Below, one piece after another: positions 1 through 8,029 of a stretch of DNA of 47,408 nt. This DNA is from Alphaproteobacteria bacterium (GTDB taxonomy: Bacteria > Pseudomonadota > Alphaproteobacteria > ATCC43930 > CGMCC-115725): the NCBI GenBank assembly GCA_021325525.1, contig JAJPHB010000056.1, positions 1 through 47,408 of the forward strand, read 5' to 3'. The notes under the pieces were generated by a model. That model saw nothing but the letters and a program-made list of their open reading frames with translations. It was not told the DNA's origin and did no database searches. Positions within the stretch are counted from its first letter, which is position 1. Each line of letters starts with the position of its first letter. The position numbers and the translations under genes were made by a program.

Positions 1-48
1 CTCCTCGCGCAGGAAGAGCAGGTTGGCGCCGGATTTTATGTCAGACAT
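1..48 (-). CDS. MarR-family regulator, N-terminal 16 residues only (partial)
   Basis: Only the first 16 codons lie in the window; the gene runs off the left edge. The visible N-terminus reads MSDIKSGANLLFLREE, which I recognise as the start of the MarR-type winged-helix regulators that sit divergently beside a branched-chain aminotransferase gene in many Rhodospirillales. The ATG is the reverse complement of 46-48. The regulator diverges from ilvE across a 93-base gap containing two inverted repeats, so it may control itself and ilvE (inference). The identity rests on a short N-terminus plus context; no DNA-binding residues are visible. Confidence 0.55.
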   Translation of the reverse strand, partial: MSDIKSGANLLFLREE

Positions 49-49
49 G

Positions 50-100
50 TTGACTTAATTCGGATCGAATGTTACGTGTCGGGCGCAGGCCGCGACACGT
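50..100 (+). promoter_or_regulatory. candidate ilvE promoter with two inverted repeats in the marR-ilvE gap
   Basis: A TTGACT hexamer at 50-55 could be a -35 box, with a weak -10-like TTACGT at 72-77. Between them lies a short inverted repeat, ATTCG-GAT-CGAAT (58-70), where a MarR dimer would block RNA polymerase. A second perfect 8-bp inverted repeat, ACGTGTCG/CGACACGT (74-81 and 93-100, 11-base spacer), follows. The sequence elements are seen directly; their use as promoter and operator is inferred from position. Confidence 0.35.
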
Positions 101-141
101 TGTGAGGCGCTCGGCAACAGAAATATTCAAGGATTCCCGCC

Positions 142-1017
142 ATGTCCATCGTTCCCTTCGACGACCGCGACGGTTTCATCTGGTATGACGGCGAGCTGAA
201 GCCGTGGCGGGAGGCACGCATCCATGTGCTGACCCACGCCTTGCATTACGCGAGCTGCGTCTTCGAGGGCGAACGCGCCTATGGCGGCACCGTCTTCAAG
301 CTGAGTCAGCACACGCAGCGGCTGCTCGATTCGGCGCGCATCCTCGGCTTCGAGATTCCCTATACGCGCGAGCAGCTCGAACAGGCGACAAAGGACACGC
401 TCGCGGCGAACAAGCTCGCCGACGCCTATGTGCGGCCGCTCGCCTGGCGCGGCGCCGAGCAGATGGGCGTCTCGGCGCAGCAGAGCAAGATCCATGTCGC
501 CATCGCGACCTGGTCCTGGGGCTCCTATTTCTCGCCCGAGGCGAGAATGAAGGGCATCCGCATGAAGTTCTCGAAATGGGCGCGGCCGGCGCCCAACACC
601 GCGCCCACCGCCTCGAAGGCGGCGGGCCTCTACATGATCTGCACGCTCTCCAAACACGATGCCGAGGCCGAAGGCTATCACGACGCGCTGATGCTCGACT
701 GGCGCGGCCAGATCGCCGAAGCGACGGGCGCCAACATCTTCCTCTGCATCGACGGCGAGCTGCACACGCCGACGCCCGATTGCTTCCTTGACGGCATCAC
801 GCGCCGCGCCGTGATGGGCTTTGCCCGCAACCGGCAGATCAAGGTGGTGGAGCGCGCGATCATGCCGGAGGAGCTCGCCCGCGCCCAGGAGGTCTTCCTC
901 ACCGGCACCGCCGCCGAGATCACGCCGGTCGGCGAGATCGACAAGTACCGCTTCACCCCGGGTCCCATCACCACGGCGCTGATCGAGGAGTTCGACAAGG
1001 CGGTCGGGCGCGCCTGA
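142..1017 (+). CDS. ilvE: branched-chain amino acid aminotransferase
   Basis: This PLP-dependent class IV aminotransferase interconverts leucine, isoleucine and valine with their 2-oxo acids, using glutamate/2-oxoglutarate, in the cytoplasm. The 291-residue length is normal for proteobacterial IlvE. Visible signatures are the N-terminal HVLTHALHYASCVFEG segment, the PLP-binding lysine in TASKAAGLYM (about residue 157), and the fold-type IV cofactor region EATGANIF followed by LDGITRRAV and FLTGTAAEITPV. The ATG at 142 has an AAGGA Shine-Dalgarno about 8 bases upstream. It is divergent from a MarR-type regulator and convergent with the NRAMP gene. Class IV relatives such as D-amino acid aminotransferase are less likely given length and motifs. 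Confidence 0.95.
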   Translation: MSIVPFDDRDGFIWYDGELKPWREARIHVLTHALHYASCVFEGERAYGGTVFKLSQHTQRLLDSARILGFEIPYTREQLEQATKDTLAANKLADAYVRPLAWRGAEQMGVSAQQSKIHVAIATWSWGSYFSPEARMKGIRMKFSKWARPAPNTAPTASKAAGLYMICTLSKHDAEAEGYHDALMLDWRGQIAEATGANIFLCIDGELHTPTPDCFLDGITRRAVMGFARNRQIKVVERAIMPEELARAQEVFLTGTAAEITPVGEIDKYRFTPGPITTALIEEFDKAVGRA

Positions 1018-1030
1018 ACGCCGCGGGAGG

Positions 1031-1057
1031 CGGGCGGCGCCGGAACCGGGCCGCCCG
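1031..1057. terminator. GC-rich hairpin between convergent ilvE and NRAMP genes
   Basis: A perfect 8-bp stem, CGGGCGGC (1031-1038) with GCCGCCCG (1050-1057) and an 11-base loop, fills the gap between two convergent stop codons (1017 and 1058). There is no clear T-tract, so it may act as a bidirectional attenuating hairpin rather than a strong intrinsic terminator. Confidence 0.45.
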
Positions 1058-2377
1058 TCACATCAGCCAGGTGACGACCATGCCGACGGTGCAAAGCGCC
1101 ATGGCCGCCGTCGAAGTCCAGCCGAGCGCGCGCAGGCCTGGACCCAAGGTCAATTCGCCCATGATGCTGCGCCGGGCGCTCATATGCATCATGACGATCA
1201 TCACGGGTGCGGCGGCGACTCCGTTGATGACGGCGCTCCAGTAAAGCGCCTTGATCGGGTCGATCGGCGTCAGGTTCATCAGCACGCCGATGAGCGTTGC
1301 GGAACCGAGCGCCGCATAGAACGCCGTCGCCTCCCGCGGCCGCCGCGCCAGCCCGACGGGCCAGCGCCGCGCCTCGCCCAAGGCATAGGCTGCCGATCCC
1401 GCCAGCACCGGCACCGCCAACAGCCCCGTGCCGATGATGCCGAGCGCGAAGATGACGAAGGCGAACTCGCCGGCGATCGGACGCAGCGCCTCGGCGGCCT
1501 GCGCCGAGCTGGCGATATCGGTGACGCCGCGCAGATGCAGCGTCGCCGCCGTGGTGATGATGATCGAGAGGGCGATGAGGTTCGAGAAGCCCATCCCGAC
1601 AAGCGTGTCGAGGCGAATGCGCGCTGCGGCCTTGGGCGCTTGCTCCGGCGCGTCGACGAGGGGCTGGCGGCCCGGCTTGACGCGCTGGTCTTCGGCCTCC
1701 AGCGCGGATTGCCAGAAGAAGAGATAGGGCGAGATGGTGGTGCCGAGAATCGCGACAAGCGTCGTGATGAAATCGCCGTTGAGCTCGATCCGCGGCACGA
1801 AAACGCCGCGCAGCGCCTCGCCCCAGGGGACGTGGACCGCGAGCAGCGTCGCGACATAGCCGAAGAGCGACAGCGTCGACCAGCGCAGGATGGCGGCATA
1901 GCGGGCGTATTTAAGCCAGATCTGCGCGGCGACGCAGACCGTGCCGAAGAGCGCGACATAGACGATCGCGACGCCGCCGATCAGCAGCTTCAGCGCATCG
2001 GCCATTGCGCCGAGGTCGGCGCCGATGTTGATGATGTTGGCGACGAAGAGGAGGAGGACGAGGCTCTGCAGCAGCCAATCGGGATAGTGGCGCGCGATAT
2101 TGCCGGCGATGCCATGGCCGGTGGTGCGGCCGATGCGGGCGCTGATCTCTTGGATCGCCACCATGAGCGGGTAGGTGAGCAGCATCGTCCAGCCGATGCC
2201 GAAACCGAGCTGGGCGCCGGCTTGGCTGTAAGTGCCGATTCCGGACGGATCGTCGTCGGAGGCGCCGGTGATGAGGCCGGGCCCCAAGGCCCTGAAGACG
2301 CGCCGCCGGGCTGAAGCCAAGGACGGTCGCCTCTGCTTCGGGCCCACGGTGTTTGCAAGCTCCACCAGCGGTTCCAT
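1058..2377 (-). CDS. NRAMP-family divalent metal transporter, non-canonical clade
   Basis: A polytopic inner-membrane protein of the NRAMP (natural resistance-associated macrophage protein) superfamily, with about 11 hydrophobic segments. The first helix begins ALGPGLITGASDDDPSG, followed by YPLMVAIQEISARIG, typical of the family. The metal-site motif DPGN of canonical Mn/Fe transporters is DPSG here, and the TM6 MPHN-type motif is replaced by TISPYLFFWQ. Substrate specificity is therefore uncertain; Mn2+, Mg2+ or another metal are possible. The start is ambiguous: ATG at 2377 leaves about 30 residues before the first helix, whereas ATGs at 2392 and 2452 would add a poorly conserved leader. 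It is divergent from lysS. Confidence 0.82.
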   Translation of the reverse strand: MEPLVELANTVGPKQRRPSLASARRRVFRALGPGLITGASDDDPSGIGTYSQAGAQLGFGIGWTMLLTYPLMVAIQEISARIGRTTGHGIAGNIARHYPDWLLQSLVLLLFVANIINIGADLGAMADALKLLIGGVAIVYVALFGTVCVAAQIWLKYARYAAILRWSTLSLFGYVATLLAVHVPWGEALRGVFVPRIELNGDFITTLVAILGTTISPYLFFWQSALEAEDQRVKPGRQPLVDAPEQAPKAAARIRLDTLVGMGFSNLIALSIIITTAATLHLRGVTDIASSAQAAEALRPIAGEFAFVIFALGIIGTGLLAVPVLAGSAAYALGEARRWPVGLARRPREATAFYAALGSATLIGVLMNLTPIDPIKALYWSAVINGVAAAPVMIVMMHMSARRSIMGELTLGPGLRALGWTSTAAMALCTVGMVVTWLM

Positions 2378-2528
2378 ATGCGATTGGCCCATAGGTGCCA
2401 ACAGCCGGCGGCAACGATCGTTCACGTTGATGGCTTCGTGCGGCCCCGGCACCCCGCGCCTTGCGATTCCGGGCCGAGCCGCTAAAAAGGCGCCGTCGCA
2501 GCACCCGCGGCTCTAACGGAGTGGCGCC

Positions 2529-4001
2529 ATGCCGGAAGAGAACGAATTCCGCCGCGTCCGGCTGGAAAAGCTCGCCGCGCTCGAAGCGCAAGGCGTCAAT
2601 GCCTTCCCCTACCGCTTCGAGCGCACGGCCGAGGCGGCGGCGCTCGATGCCCGCTACGCCGCGCTGCCGGCGGGAGCGACGACCGAGGACCGGGTGGCGA
2701 TCGCCGGCCGCATCCGCGCCATCCGCAACAGCGGCATGTTCATCGACCTCCACGACGCCTCGGGCAAGATCCAGATCTTCAGCCACAAGGATTTCCTCTC
2801 GCCCGAGCAGCTCGCCCTCGTGAAGCTGCTCGATCTCGGCGACCTGATCGGCGTCGAGGGCGTCATCCGCCGCACGCCGCGCGGCGAGCTTACCGTCAAT
2901 GCGACACGCATCACCCTCCTCGCCAAGGCGCTATTGCCGCTGCCCGAGAAATTCCATGGCCTCGCCGATCTCGAGACGCGCTACCGCCAGCGCTACCTCG
3001 ACCTCATCGTCAACCCGGAGAGCCGCGAGACCTTCCGCAAGCGCAGCCGCATCATCGCCGCGATGCGCAACCTTCTGCTCGAACGCGGCTATCTCGAAGT
3101 CGAGACGCCGATGCTGCACGGCATCGCCGGCGGCGCCTCGGCGAAGCCCTTCGTCACCCACCACAATGCGCTCGACATCGACCTCTATCTGCGGATCGCC
3201 CCCGAGCTGCATCTGAAGCGCCTCATCGTCGGCGGCTTCGACAAGGTCTTCGAGATCAACCGCTGCTTTCGCAACGAGGGGCTGTCGCCGCGCCACAATC
3301 CGGAATTCACCTCGCTCGAACTCTACGAGGCCTATGCCGATTACGGCGACATCATGGGCCTGACCGAGGCGCTGATCGCCGCCGCGGCGAGGGCGGCCAG
3401 CGGCGGCACCACAATCACCTATGGCGGCAAGGCGATCGACCTGACGCCGCCCTGGCCGCGCCGCTCCATGGCCTCGCTCGTCGCCGAGAAGACCGGCGTC
3501 GATTTCCTCGCCATCGCGGACGCCAAGGCGGCGGTGGCAGCGGCGCAGCGGCTCGGCGCCGAGATCGGCGGCGATGCGAGCTGGGGCCATGCCCTCGAAG
3601 CCGCCTTCGCCCATCGCGTCGAAGCCGAGCTCGTCCAGCCCATTCACGTCACCGATTTCCCGCGCGACATCTCGCCGCTCGCCAAGCTGCATCGCAGCGG
3701 CGATCCGCGCCTCGTCGAACGTTTCGAGAGCTACATCAATGGCTGGGAGGTGGCGAACGCCTTTTCCGAGCTCACCGATCCCCGCGACCAGCAGGCGCGC
3801 TTCGAGGCGCAGATGCGCGAGCGCGAGCGGGGCAATGAAGAAGCGCAGATGCTCGACCAGGATTACGTGACCGCCCTCGAATACGGGCTGCCGCCCACCG
3901 GCGGCCTCGGCATCGGCATCGACCGCCTCGTCATGCTGCTGACCGACAGCCCCTCGATCCGCGACGTCATCGCCTTCCCGACCATGCGGCCGAAGGGGTG
4001 A
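2529..4001 (+). CDS. lysS: lysyl-tRNA synthetase, class II
   Basis: Charges tRNA-Lys with lysine. The 490 residues comprise an N-terminal OB-fold anticodon-binding domain (about 50-150; IAGRIRAIRNSGMFIDLHD) and a class II catalytic domain. Motif 1 lies around GYLEVETPML, motif 2 is FEINRCFRNEGLSPRHNPEFT, and motif 3 is GGLGIGIDRLVMLLTD near the C-terminus. Length is close to the E. coli enzyme. The ATG at 2529 has GGAG upstream. Many alphaproteobacteria use a class I LysRS instead, so the class II enzyme is a lineage-informative trait. The next gene downstream is a cyclase remnant on the opposite strand, so lysS appears monocistronic. Confidence 0.96.
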   Translation: MPEENEFRRVRLEKLAALEAQGVNAFPYRFERTAEAAALDARYAALPAGATTEDRVAIAGRIRAIRNSGMFIDLHDASGKIQIFSHKDFLSPEQLALVKLLDLGDLIGVEGVIRRTPRGELTVNATRITLLAKALLPLPEKFHGLADLETRYRQRYLDLIVNPESRETFRKRSRIIAAMRNLLLERGYLEVETPMLHGIAGGASAKPFVTHHNALDIDLYLRIAPELHLKRLIVGGFDKVFEINRCFRNEGLSPRHNPEFTSLELYEAYADYGDIMGLTEALIAAAARAASGGTTITYGGKAIDLTPPWPRRSMASLVAEKTGVDFLAIADAKAAVAAAQRLGAEIGGDASWGHALEAAFAHRVEAELVQPIHVTDFPRDISPLAKLHRSGDPRLVERFESYINGWEVANAFSELTDPRDQQARFEAQMRERERGNEEAQMLDQDYVTALEYGLPPTGGLGIGIDRLVMLLTDSPSIRDVIAFPTMRPKG

Positions 4002-4013
4002 GCGGAGCGAGGC

Positions 4014-4696
4014 TCAGCGGGGCGAGGCAAGCGACAGCGCCGCCGACTTCGCCGGTTCCAAGTTTGTCGGCGCGGCGCTCGGCGCCGCCGGGACGGCGAT
4101 GCCGTTGCCGCGCCAAGCCTCGCCAAGCATCCCGCGGAAGGACCAGCTCGCCGTCGCGCCCACCACGAGAAGAAGGCCCGTCGCGACCAGAAGCAAGCGC
4201 CGCCCCGCCGGTATCGGCCGTCGCGCACGATCCGCGAGGATGCGGTAAACCGGAACGGGCTCGGCGATGTTCTTGACGCGGCGCCGGCCGAGAAACTGAT
4301 CCGGTAGGGCACCTTCTTTCGGATGTGGTCGTGAACGGCGCCCGAGACGACGATGCCGGCGGGATCGGCCAACGTCCCGAGGCGGGCGGCGATGTTGACG
4401 CTGTCGCCGAAGAGATCGCCGTCATCGACGATGACATCGCCGAGATTGATGCCGACGCGCAGGCGCAAGCGGCGATTGGGGGCGATCGGAGCGTTGAAGC
4501 GCTCGATTGCGCCCTGAAAGGCGACGGCGCAGTGGACGGCTTCGACGGTATTGGCGAATTCGGCGAGAAACCCGTCGCCCGTGGTCTTGACGATATGGCC
4601 GCGGCGGCGCCGGATCTCGGGATCGATTCGAGTCACGAGCGCCATCCGCCCTGGCCTCGCGCCAAAATAGCACAATCGCGCCGGCGCGAGGAGCAC
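4014..4696 (-). pseudogene. class III adenylate/guanylate cyclase remnant, 5'-truncated and frameshifted
   Basis: The frame from 4696 encodes the middle and C-terminal part of a class III nucleotide cyclase domain: HIVKTTGDGFLAEF, RVGINLGDVI and GDSVNIAARL. The N-terminal AADVVGYSRLM-type segment, which carries the first metal-binding aspartate, is absent; only about 60 bases separate it from the upstream ABC ATPase stop. Near 4293-4308 the frame breaks. After KVPYR, homology resumes in another frame as QFLGRRRVKNIAEPVPVYRI, then a single membrane segment (LLLVATGLLLVVGATASW) and a short tail ending at 4014. One missing base explains this. Loss of the first metal aspartate plus the frameshift argue for a non-functional remnant, though a sequencing error at the frameshift cannot be excluded. 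Confidence 0.7.
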
Positions 4697-4758
4697 TTGA
4701 CGGCCTCGGCTCGCGGCGCCGCCTGCGTAAACGCGGTCTGCCCCGCGCCGAACGCGCC

Positions 4759-6060
4759 TTAAGGGTTTTCGAGGCTCAGCACCTCGCTGTCGTAATCATA
4801 GGCGAAGAGCTCGGCATGGCGGCCCCAATTGATGATCGTCTCCAGCAGCTCGTCCGCTTCCTCCTCGTCGAGATGGTCCTCGAGCTCGCGCTGGAAGCGG
4901 GCCTTGGGCGCACGGTGGCCGGGGCGATCGTCGAGGATGCGGCGGATATGCGCGGCGAGCGGCACGTTGCGGACGAGGTGCTCGCCGAAGATCACCTTGC
5001 GGTGCTGGATGTCGGCCTCGGAATAGGCGCGGCCCGCTGCCGTCAACTCGATGTCGCCACCGCCGACATGGGCGAAGCCAAGAATCTGCAGAGCCTCGAT
5101 GAGCGGCAGCATGTCGTCGGTCTCGAGCCCGACCGTGTCGGCGAGATGCGGCAGGTCGGCGCGGCCGTGATAAGGCGCCTCGACAAGCGCATCGATGAGG
5201 CCCGAGAGCTGCTGGACCGGCGCCGCGGGCAGGCGATAGGCGATGCCGATGCCGGGTTCGGCCTTGGCGCCGCGCCGCCCGCCGTCGCGGCCGGGGCTTG
5301 TCGTCAGCAGCGCATAGACCTGGTCGACGATCTGCCGGAAGCCGGCACTGCCGCCGTCGCGCGGACGCGGCAGGCTGACGGCGATCTCCGAGCGGATGCA
5401 GCCGGGATCGCTGCCGAAGATGGCGATGCGGTCGGCGATCTCGACCGCCTCCTCGATATTGTGCGAGACGAAGAGGATGCCCTTGGTCGGGATGCGCCGT
5501 CCGATCCAGAGATCCATGAGATCGCCGCGCAGCGTCTCGGCGGTCAGCACGTCGAGGGCCGAGAAGGGCTCGTCGAGGAGCAGGATGTCGGGATCGACGA
5601 CGAGGGCGCGGGCGAAGCCGACGCGCTGGCGCATGCCGCCGGACAGCTCCTTGGGATAGGCGGATTCGAAGCCGTCGAGGCCGATGAGGTCGATCGCCGC
5701 CAGCGCCCGCTCGCGCCGCTCCGCGGCCGGCGTGCCGAGCGCCTCGAGACCGAGCTCGACATTGCCGAGGACGGTGAGCCAGGGGAACAGCGCGAAGCTC
5801 TGGAACACCATGGCGACGCCCTGCGCCGGCCCGTGCACCTCGTTGCCGCGATAGAGGACGCGGCCCGAGCTCGGCTCGATGAGGCCGGCGAGAACGCGCA
5901 GGAACGTCGATTTGCCCGAGCCCGACTTGCCGAGGATGGCGACGATCTCGCTCTCCTTGAGGCGGAAATCGATATTGTCGAGGACGAGCCTTCCGGCCCG
6001 GTCAGGCGTCTTGAAGCTCTTGCTGACGGCCTCGGCCGCCATCAATACCGGTTCTGCCAT
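4759..6060 (-). CDS. NitT/TauT-family ABC transporter ATP-binding protein with C-terminal AAA-associated domain
   Basis: ATPase of a nitrate/sulfonate/taurine-type importer, about 433 residues. Walker A is GKSGSGKST (about 44-52), the Q-loop lies in VFQSFALFPW, the signature motif is LSGGMRQR, Walker B is DILLLDEPFSALD, and the H-loop is in FVSHNIEEAVEIA. Beyond about residue 270 there is an extra C-terminal region (LADTVGLETDDMLPLIEALQILGFAHV) matching the AAA-associated C-terminal domain found on some NitT/TauT ATPases. The ATG at 6060 starts 7 bases after the permease stop (6068), so the two are one operon. A longer frame opens at 6192 but would overlap the permease. No substrate-binding protein is in the window. 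Confidence 0.88.
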   Translation of the reverse strand: MAEPVLMAAEAVSKSFKTPDRAGRLVLDNIDFRLKESEIVAILGKSGSGKSTFLRVLAGLIEPSSGRVLYRGNEVHGPAQGVAMVFQSFALFPWLTVLGNVELGLEALGTPAAERRERALAAIDLIGLDGFESAYPKELSGGMRQRVGFARALVVDPDILLLDEPFSALDVLTAETLRGDLMDLWIGRRIPTKGILFVSHNIEEAVEIADRIAIFGSDPGCIRSEIAVSLPRPRDGGSAGFRQIVDQVYALLTTSPGRDGGRRGAKAEPGIGIAYRLPAAPVQQLSGLIDALVEAPYHGRADLPHLADTVGLETDDMLPLIEALQILGFAHVGGGDIELTAAGRAYSEADIQHRKVIFGEHLVRNVPLAAHIRRILDDRPGHRAPKARFQRELEDHLDEEEADELLETIINWGRHAELFAYDYDSEVLSLENP

Positions 6061-6067
6061 GCGACCC

Positions 6068-7807
6068 TCAATCCATGCGCAGGCGCTCGGCGGCGACATC
6101 GTAGAGACGCCGCCAGAAGAGGCGATTGAAGAGAATGACGTAGAGGCAGAGCACGGTGATTCCGAGCGCGATCCGCTGCTGGTCGCCGACATCCGTCCAA
6201 TGCGCGATATAGGCGCCGATCCCCGTCGCCGTGTAGGTCTCGCCTCGCCATTTGATGACCTCGGCGACGATGCTGGCGTTCCACGAGCCGCCGGCGGCGG
6301 TGACCGCCCCCGTCACATAGGCCGGGAAGATCCCGGGCAGAGCGACGCGCCGCCACCAGAGCCAGCCGCGGACGCCGAGATTGTTGGCGGCGTAGTGGAG
6401 ATCGCCGGGCAGCGCCGCGGCGCCGCCGATGACATTGAAGACAATGTACCATTGCGTGCCGAGGATCATGAGAGGGCTGCTCCAGATCTCGACATTGAGG
6501 TGGTATGCGCGGATGAGGAGCGCCGCCAAGGGGAAGAAGAGGTTGGCGGGAAAGGCCGCAAGGAACTGCACGATCGCCTGCGCCCGGTCGGCGATCGCCG
6601 GCCGGAGGCCGATCCAGACGCCGATCGGCACCCAAACCAGCGAAGCGAGGGCGATGAGGACGAAGACGCGGAGCGCCGTCACGGCGCCGAGCAGCACGAC
6701 ATGCCCGAATTCGGGCCAGGCGACGCCGGTGCGGACGAAGAGGACGAGCCAGGCGAGGCCGGCAAGGGCTATGACGACGATCGTGGCATCCCACAGCCGC
6801 TCGGCCCATTCCGGGAGCGCTAAATGCGGGCGCGGCCTCACGGCGCTCCCCCGCGCTCGCCGCGCCGCCCCGCGCTGCAGGCTTTCGAGGAGACGCCGCG
6901 CGCCGCGCTCGGCCGCATCGAAGATGCGGGCGCGCTGGAGCATGACGAGGAACCATGGCCGCGCCGGCTCCTCTTCGCCGAGCTCCTCCAGCTTGAACTT
7001 CCGCGACCAGGCGAGGAGCGGGCGGAAGAGGAGCTGGTCGTAGAGGACGATGACGACGAACATGACGAGCACGGCATAGAAGATCGCGCGGAGGTTGCCT
7101 TTCTCGATCGCGACCGCGATGTATGAGCCGATGCCCGGCAGCATGATCGTCTGCCCGGAGACGGTGATCGCCTCGGAGGCGACGACGAAGAACCAGCCGC
7201 CCGAGACCGACATCATCATGTTCCAGACGAGGTTCGGCATCGCATGCGGCACTTCGAGGCGCCAGAACCGGCCCCAGGCCGTCAGGCGATACATCCGCGC
7301 CGCCTCGACGAGCTCCCCCGGCAGGGTGCGGAAGGACTGGAAGACGCTGAAGGTCATGTTCCAGGCCTGGCTCGTGAAGATGGCGAAGATCGCCGCGCAT
7401 TCGACGCCGAGCAGGCTGCCGGGAAAGAGCGCGATGAAGCCGGTGACCGTGATCGACAGGAATCCCAGGATCGGCACGGATTGCAAGACGTCGAGCGCCG
7501 GAATGAGGAGCTTCTCGGCCTGCCGGCTTTTCGCCGCGAGCGCGGCATAGGCGAAGCTGAAGAGAAGCGAGGCAACGAGCGCCCAGAACATGCGCAGCAC
7601 GGTCCGCAGCGCGTAGGCCGGCAAGACCCGCGGATCGAGCGAGATCGGCAGCTCCTGGCCGAAGGCGTAGGGCGCGCTCATTTGCGAGCCGCCCCAGGCG
7701 AAGAGCGCGAGGAGGCCCAGCACCAGCGGCAGCGCGAGCAGATCCCACAGCGTCGGCTTGAGCCGCGCCGGCCAGGCAACGATCGGCAAGCCCCAGCGCT
7801 GCTCCAT
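6068..7807 (-). CDS. ABC transporter permease, fused double NitT/TauT-type domain
   Basis: A 579-residue inner-membrane protein made of two tandem BPD_transp_1 domains, so one polypeptide supplies both permease halves. Domain 1 is about residues 25-260, with an EAA loop around FRTLPGELVEAARMYRLTAW. A charged linker of about 60 residues follows (about 260-325). Domain 2 is about 330-570, with a loop region around WRRVALPGIFPAYVTG. Fused permeases of this type occur with ATPases carrying the AAA-associated domain, which matches the downstream gene. Substrate is unknown; anions such as nitrate, sulfonates or bicarbonate are typical for the family. No solute-binding protein lies next to it; the upstream neighbour is a divergent Crp/Fnr regulator. 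Confidence 0.87.
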   Translation of the reverse strand: MEQRWGLPIVAWPARLKPTLWDLLALPLVLGLLALFAWGGSQMSAPYAFGQELPISLDPRVLPAYALRTVLRMFWALVASLLFSFAYAALAAKSRQAEKLLIPALDVLQSVPILGFLSITVTGFIALFPGSLLGVECAAIFAIFTSQAWNMTFSVFQSFRTLPGELVEAARMYRLTAWGRFWRLEVPHAMPNLVWNMMMSVSGGWFFVVASEAITVSGQTIMLPGIGSYIAVAIEKGNLRAIFYAVLVMFVVIVLYDQLLFRPLLAWSRKFKLEELGEEEPARPWFLVMLQRARIFDAAERGARRLLESLQRGAARRARGSAVRPRPHLALPEWAERLWDATIVVIALAGLAWLVLFVRTGVAWPEFGHVVLLGAVTALRVFVLIALASLVWVPIGVWIGLRPAIADRAQAIVQFLAAFPANLFFPLAALLIRAYHLNVEIWSSPLMILGTQWYIVFNVIGGAAALPGDLHYAANNLGVRGWLWWRRVALPGIFPAYVTGAVTAAGGSWNASIVAEVIKWRGETYTATGIGAYIAHWTDVGDQQRIALGITVLCLYVILFNRLFWRRLYDVAAERLRMD

Positions 7808-8029
7808 TCCGGGCCCCCGGCGACGGCCACACGCGCACTGAAAGGGCGCGGCAGAGACCGGGCCGCGCCCGCGCGATGCCTAGCACGCGCCCCGCACCGG
7901 CGGAAGCGAAAAGCAAACCGCGGTTGCACGCGCCGCCGTGCGGTGGACATCGCGCGGCGACGGCGCTAAATCTTGGAGCGAGGCCGGCAAACGGGCGTAC
8001 CGTGCCGAGCGATATCGACGGGTCCCATC

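Noticed and set aside
1184..2314. Long plus-strand frame opposite the NRAMP gene
   Set aside because: Antisense to a convincing membrane transporter; the product is highly charged and low-complexity, typical of shadow frames.
4816..6129. 437-codon plus-strand frame opposite the ABC ATPase
   Set aside because: The minus strand carries all ATPase motifs; the antisense product has none.
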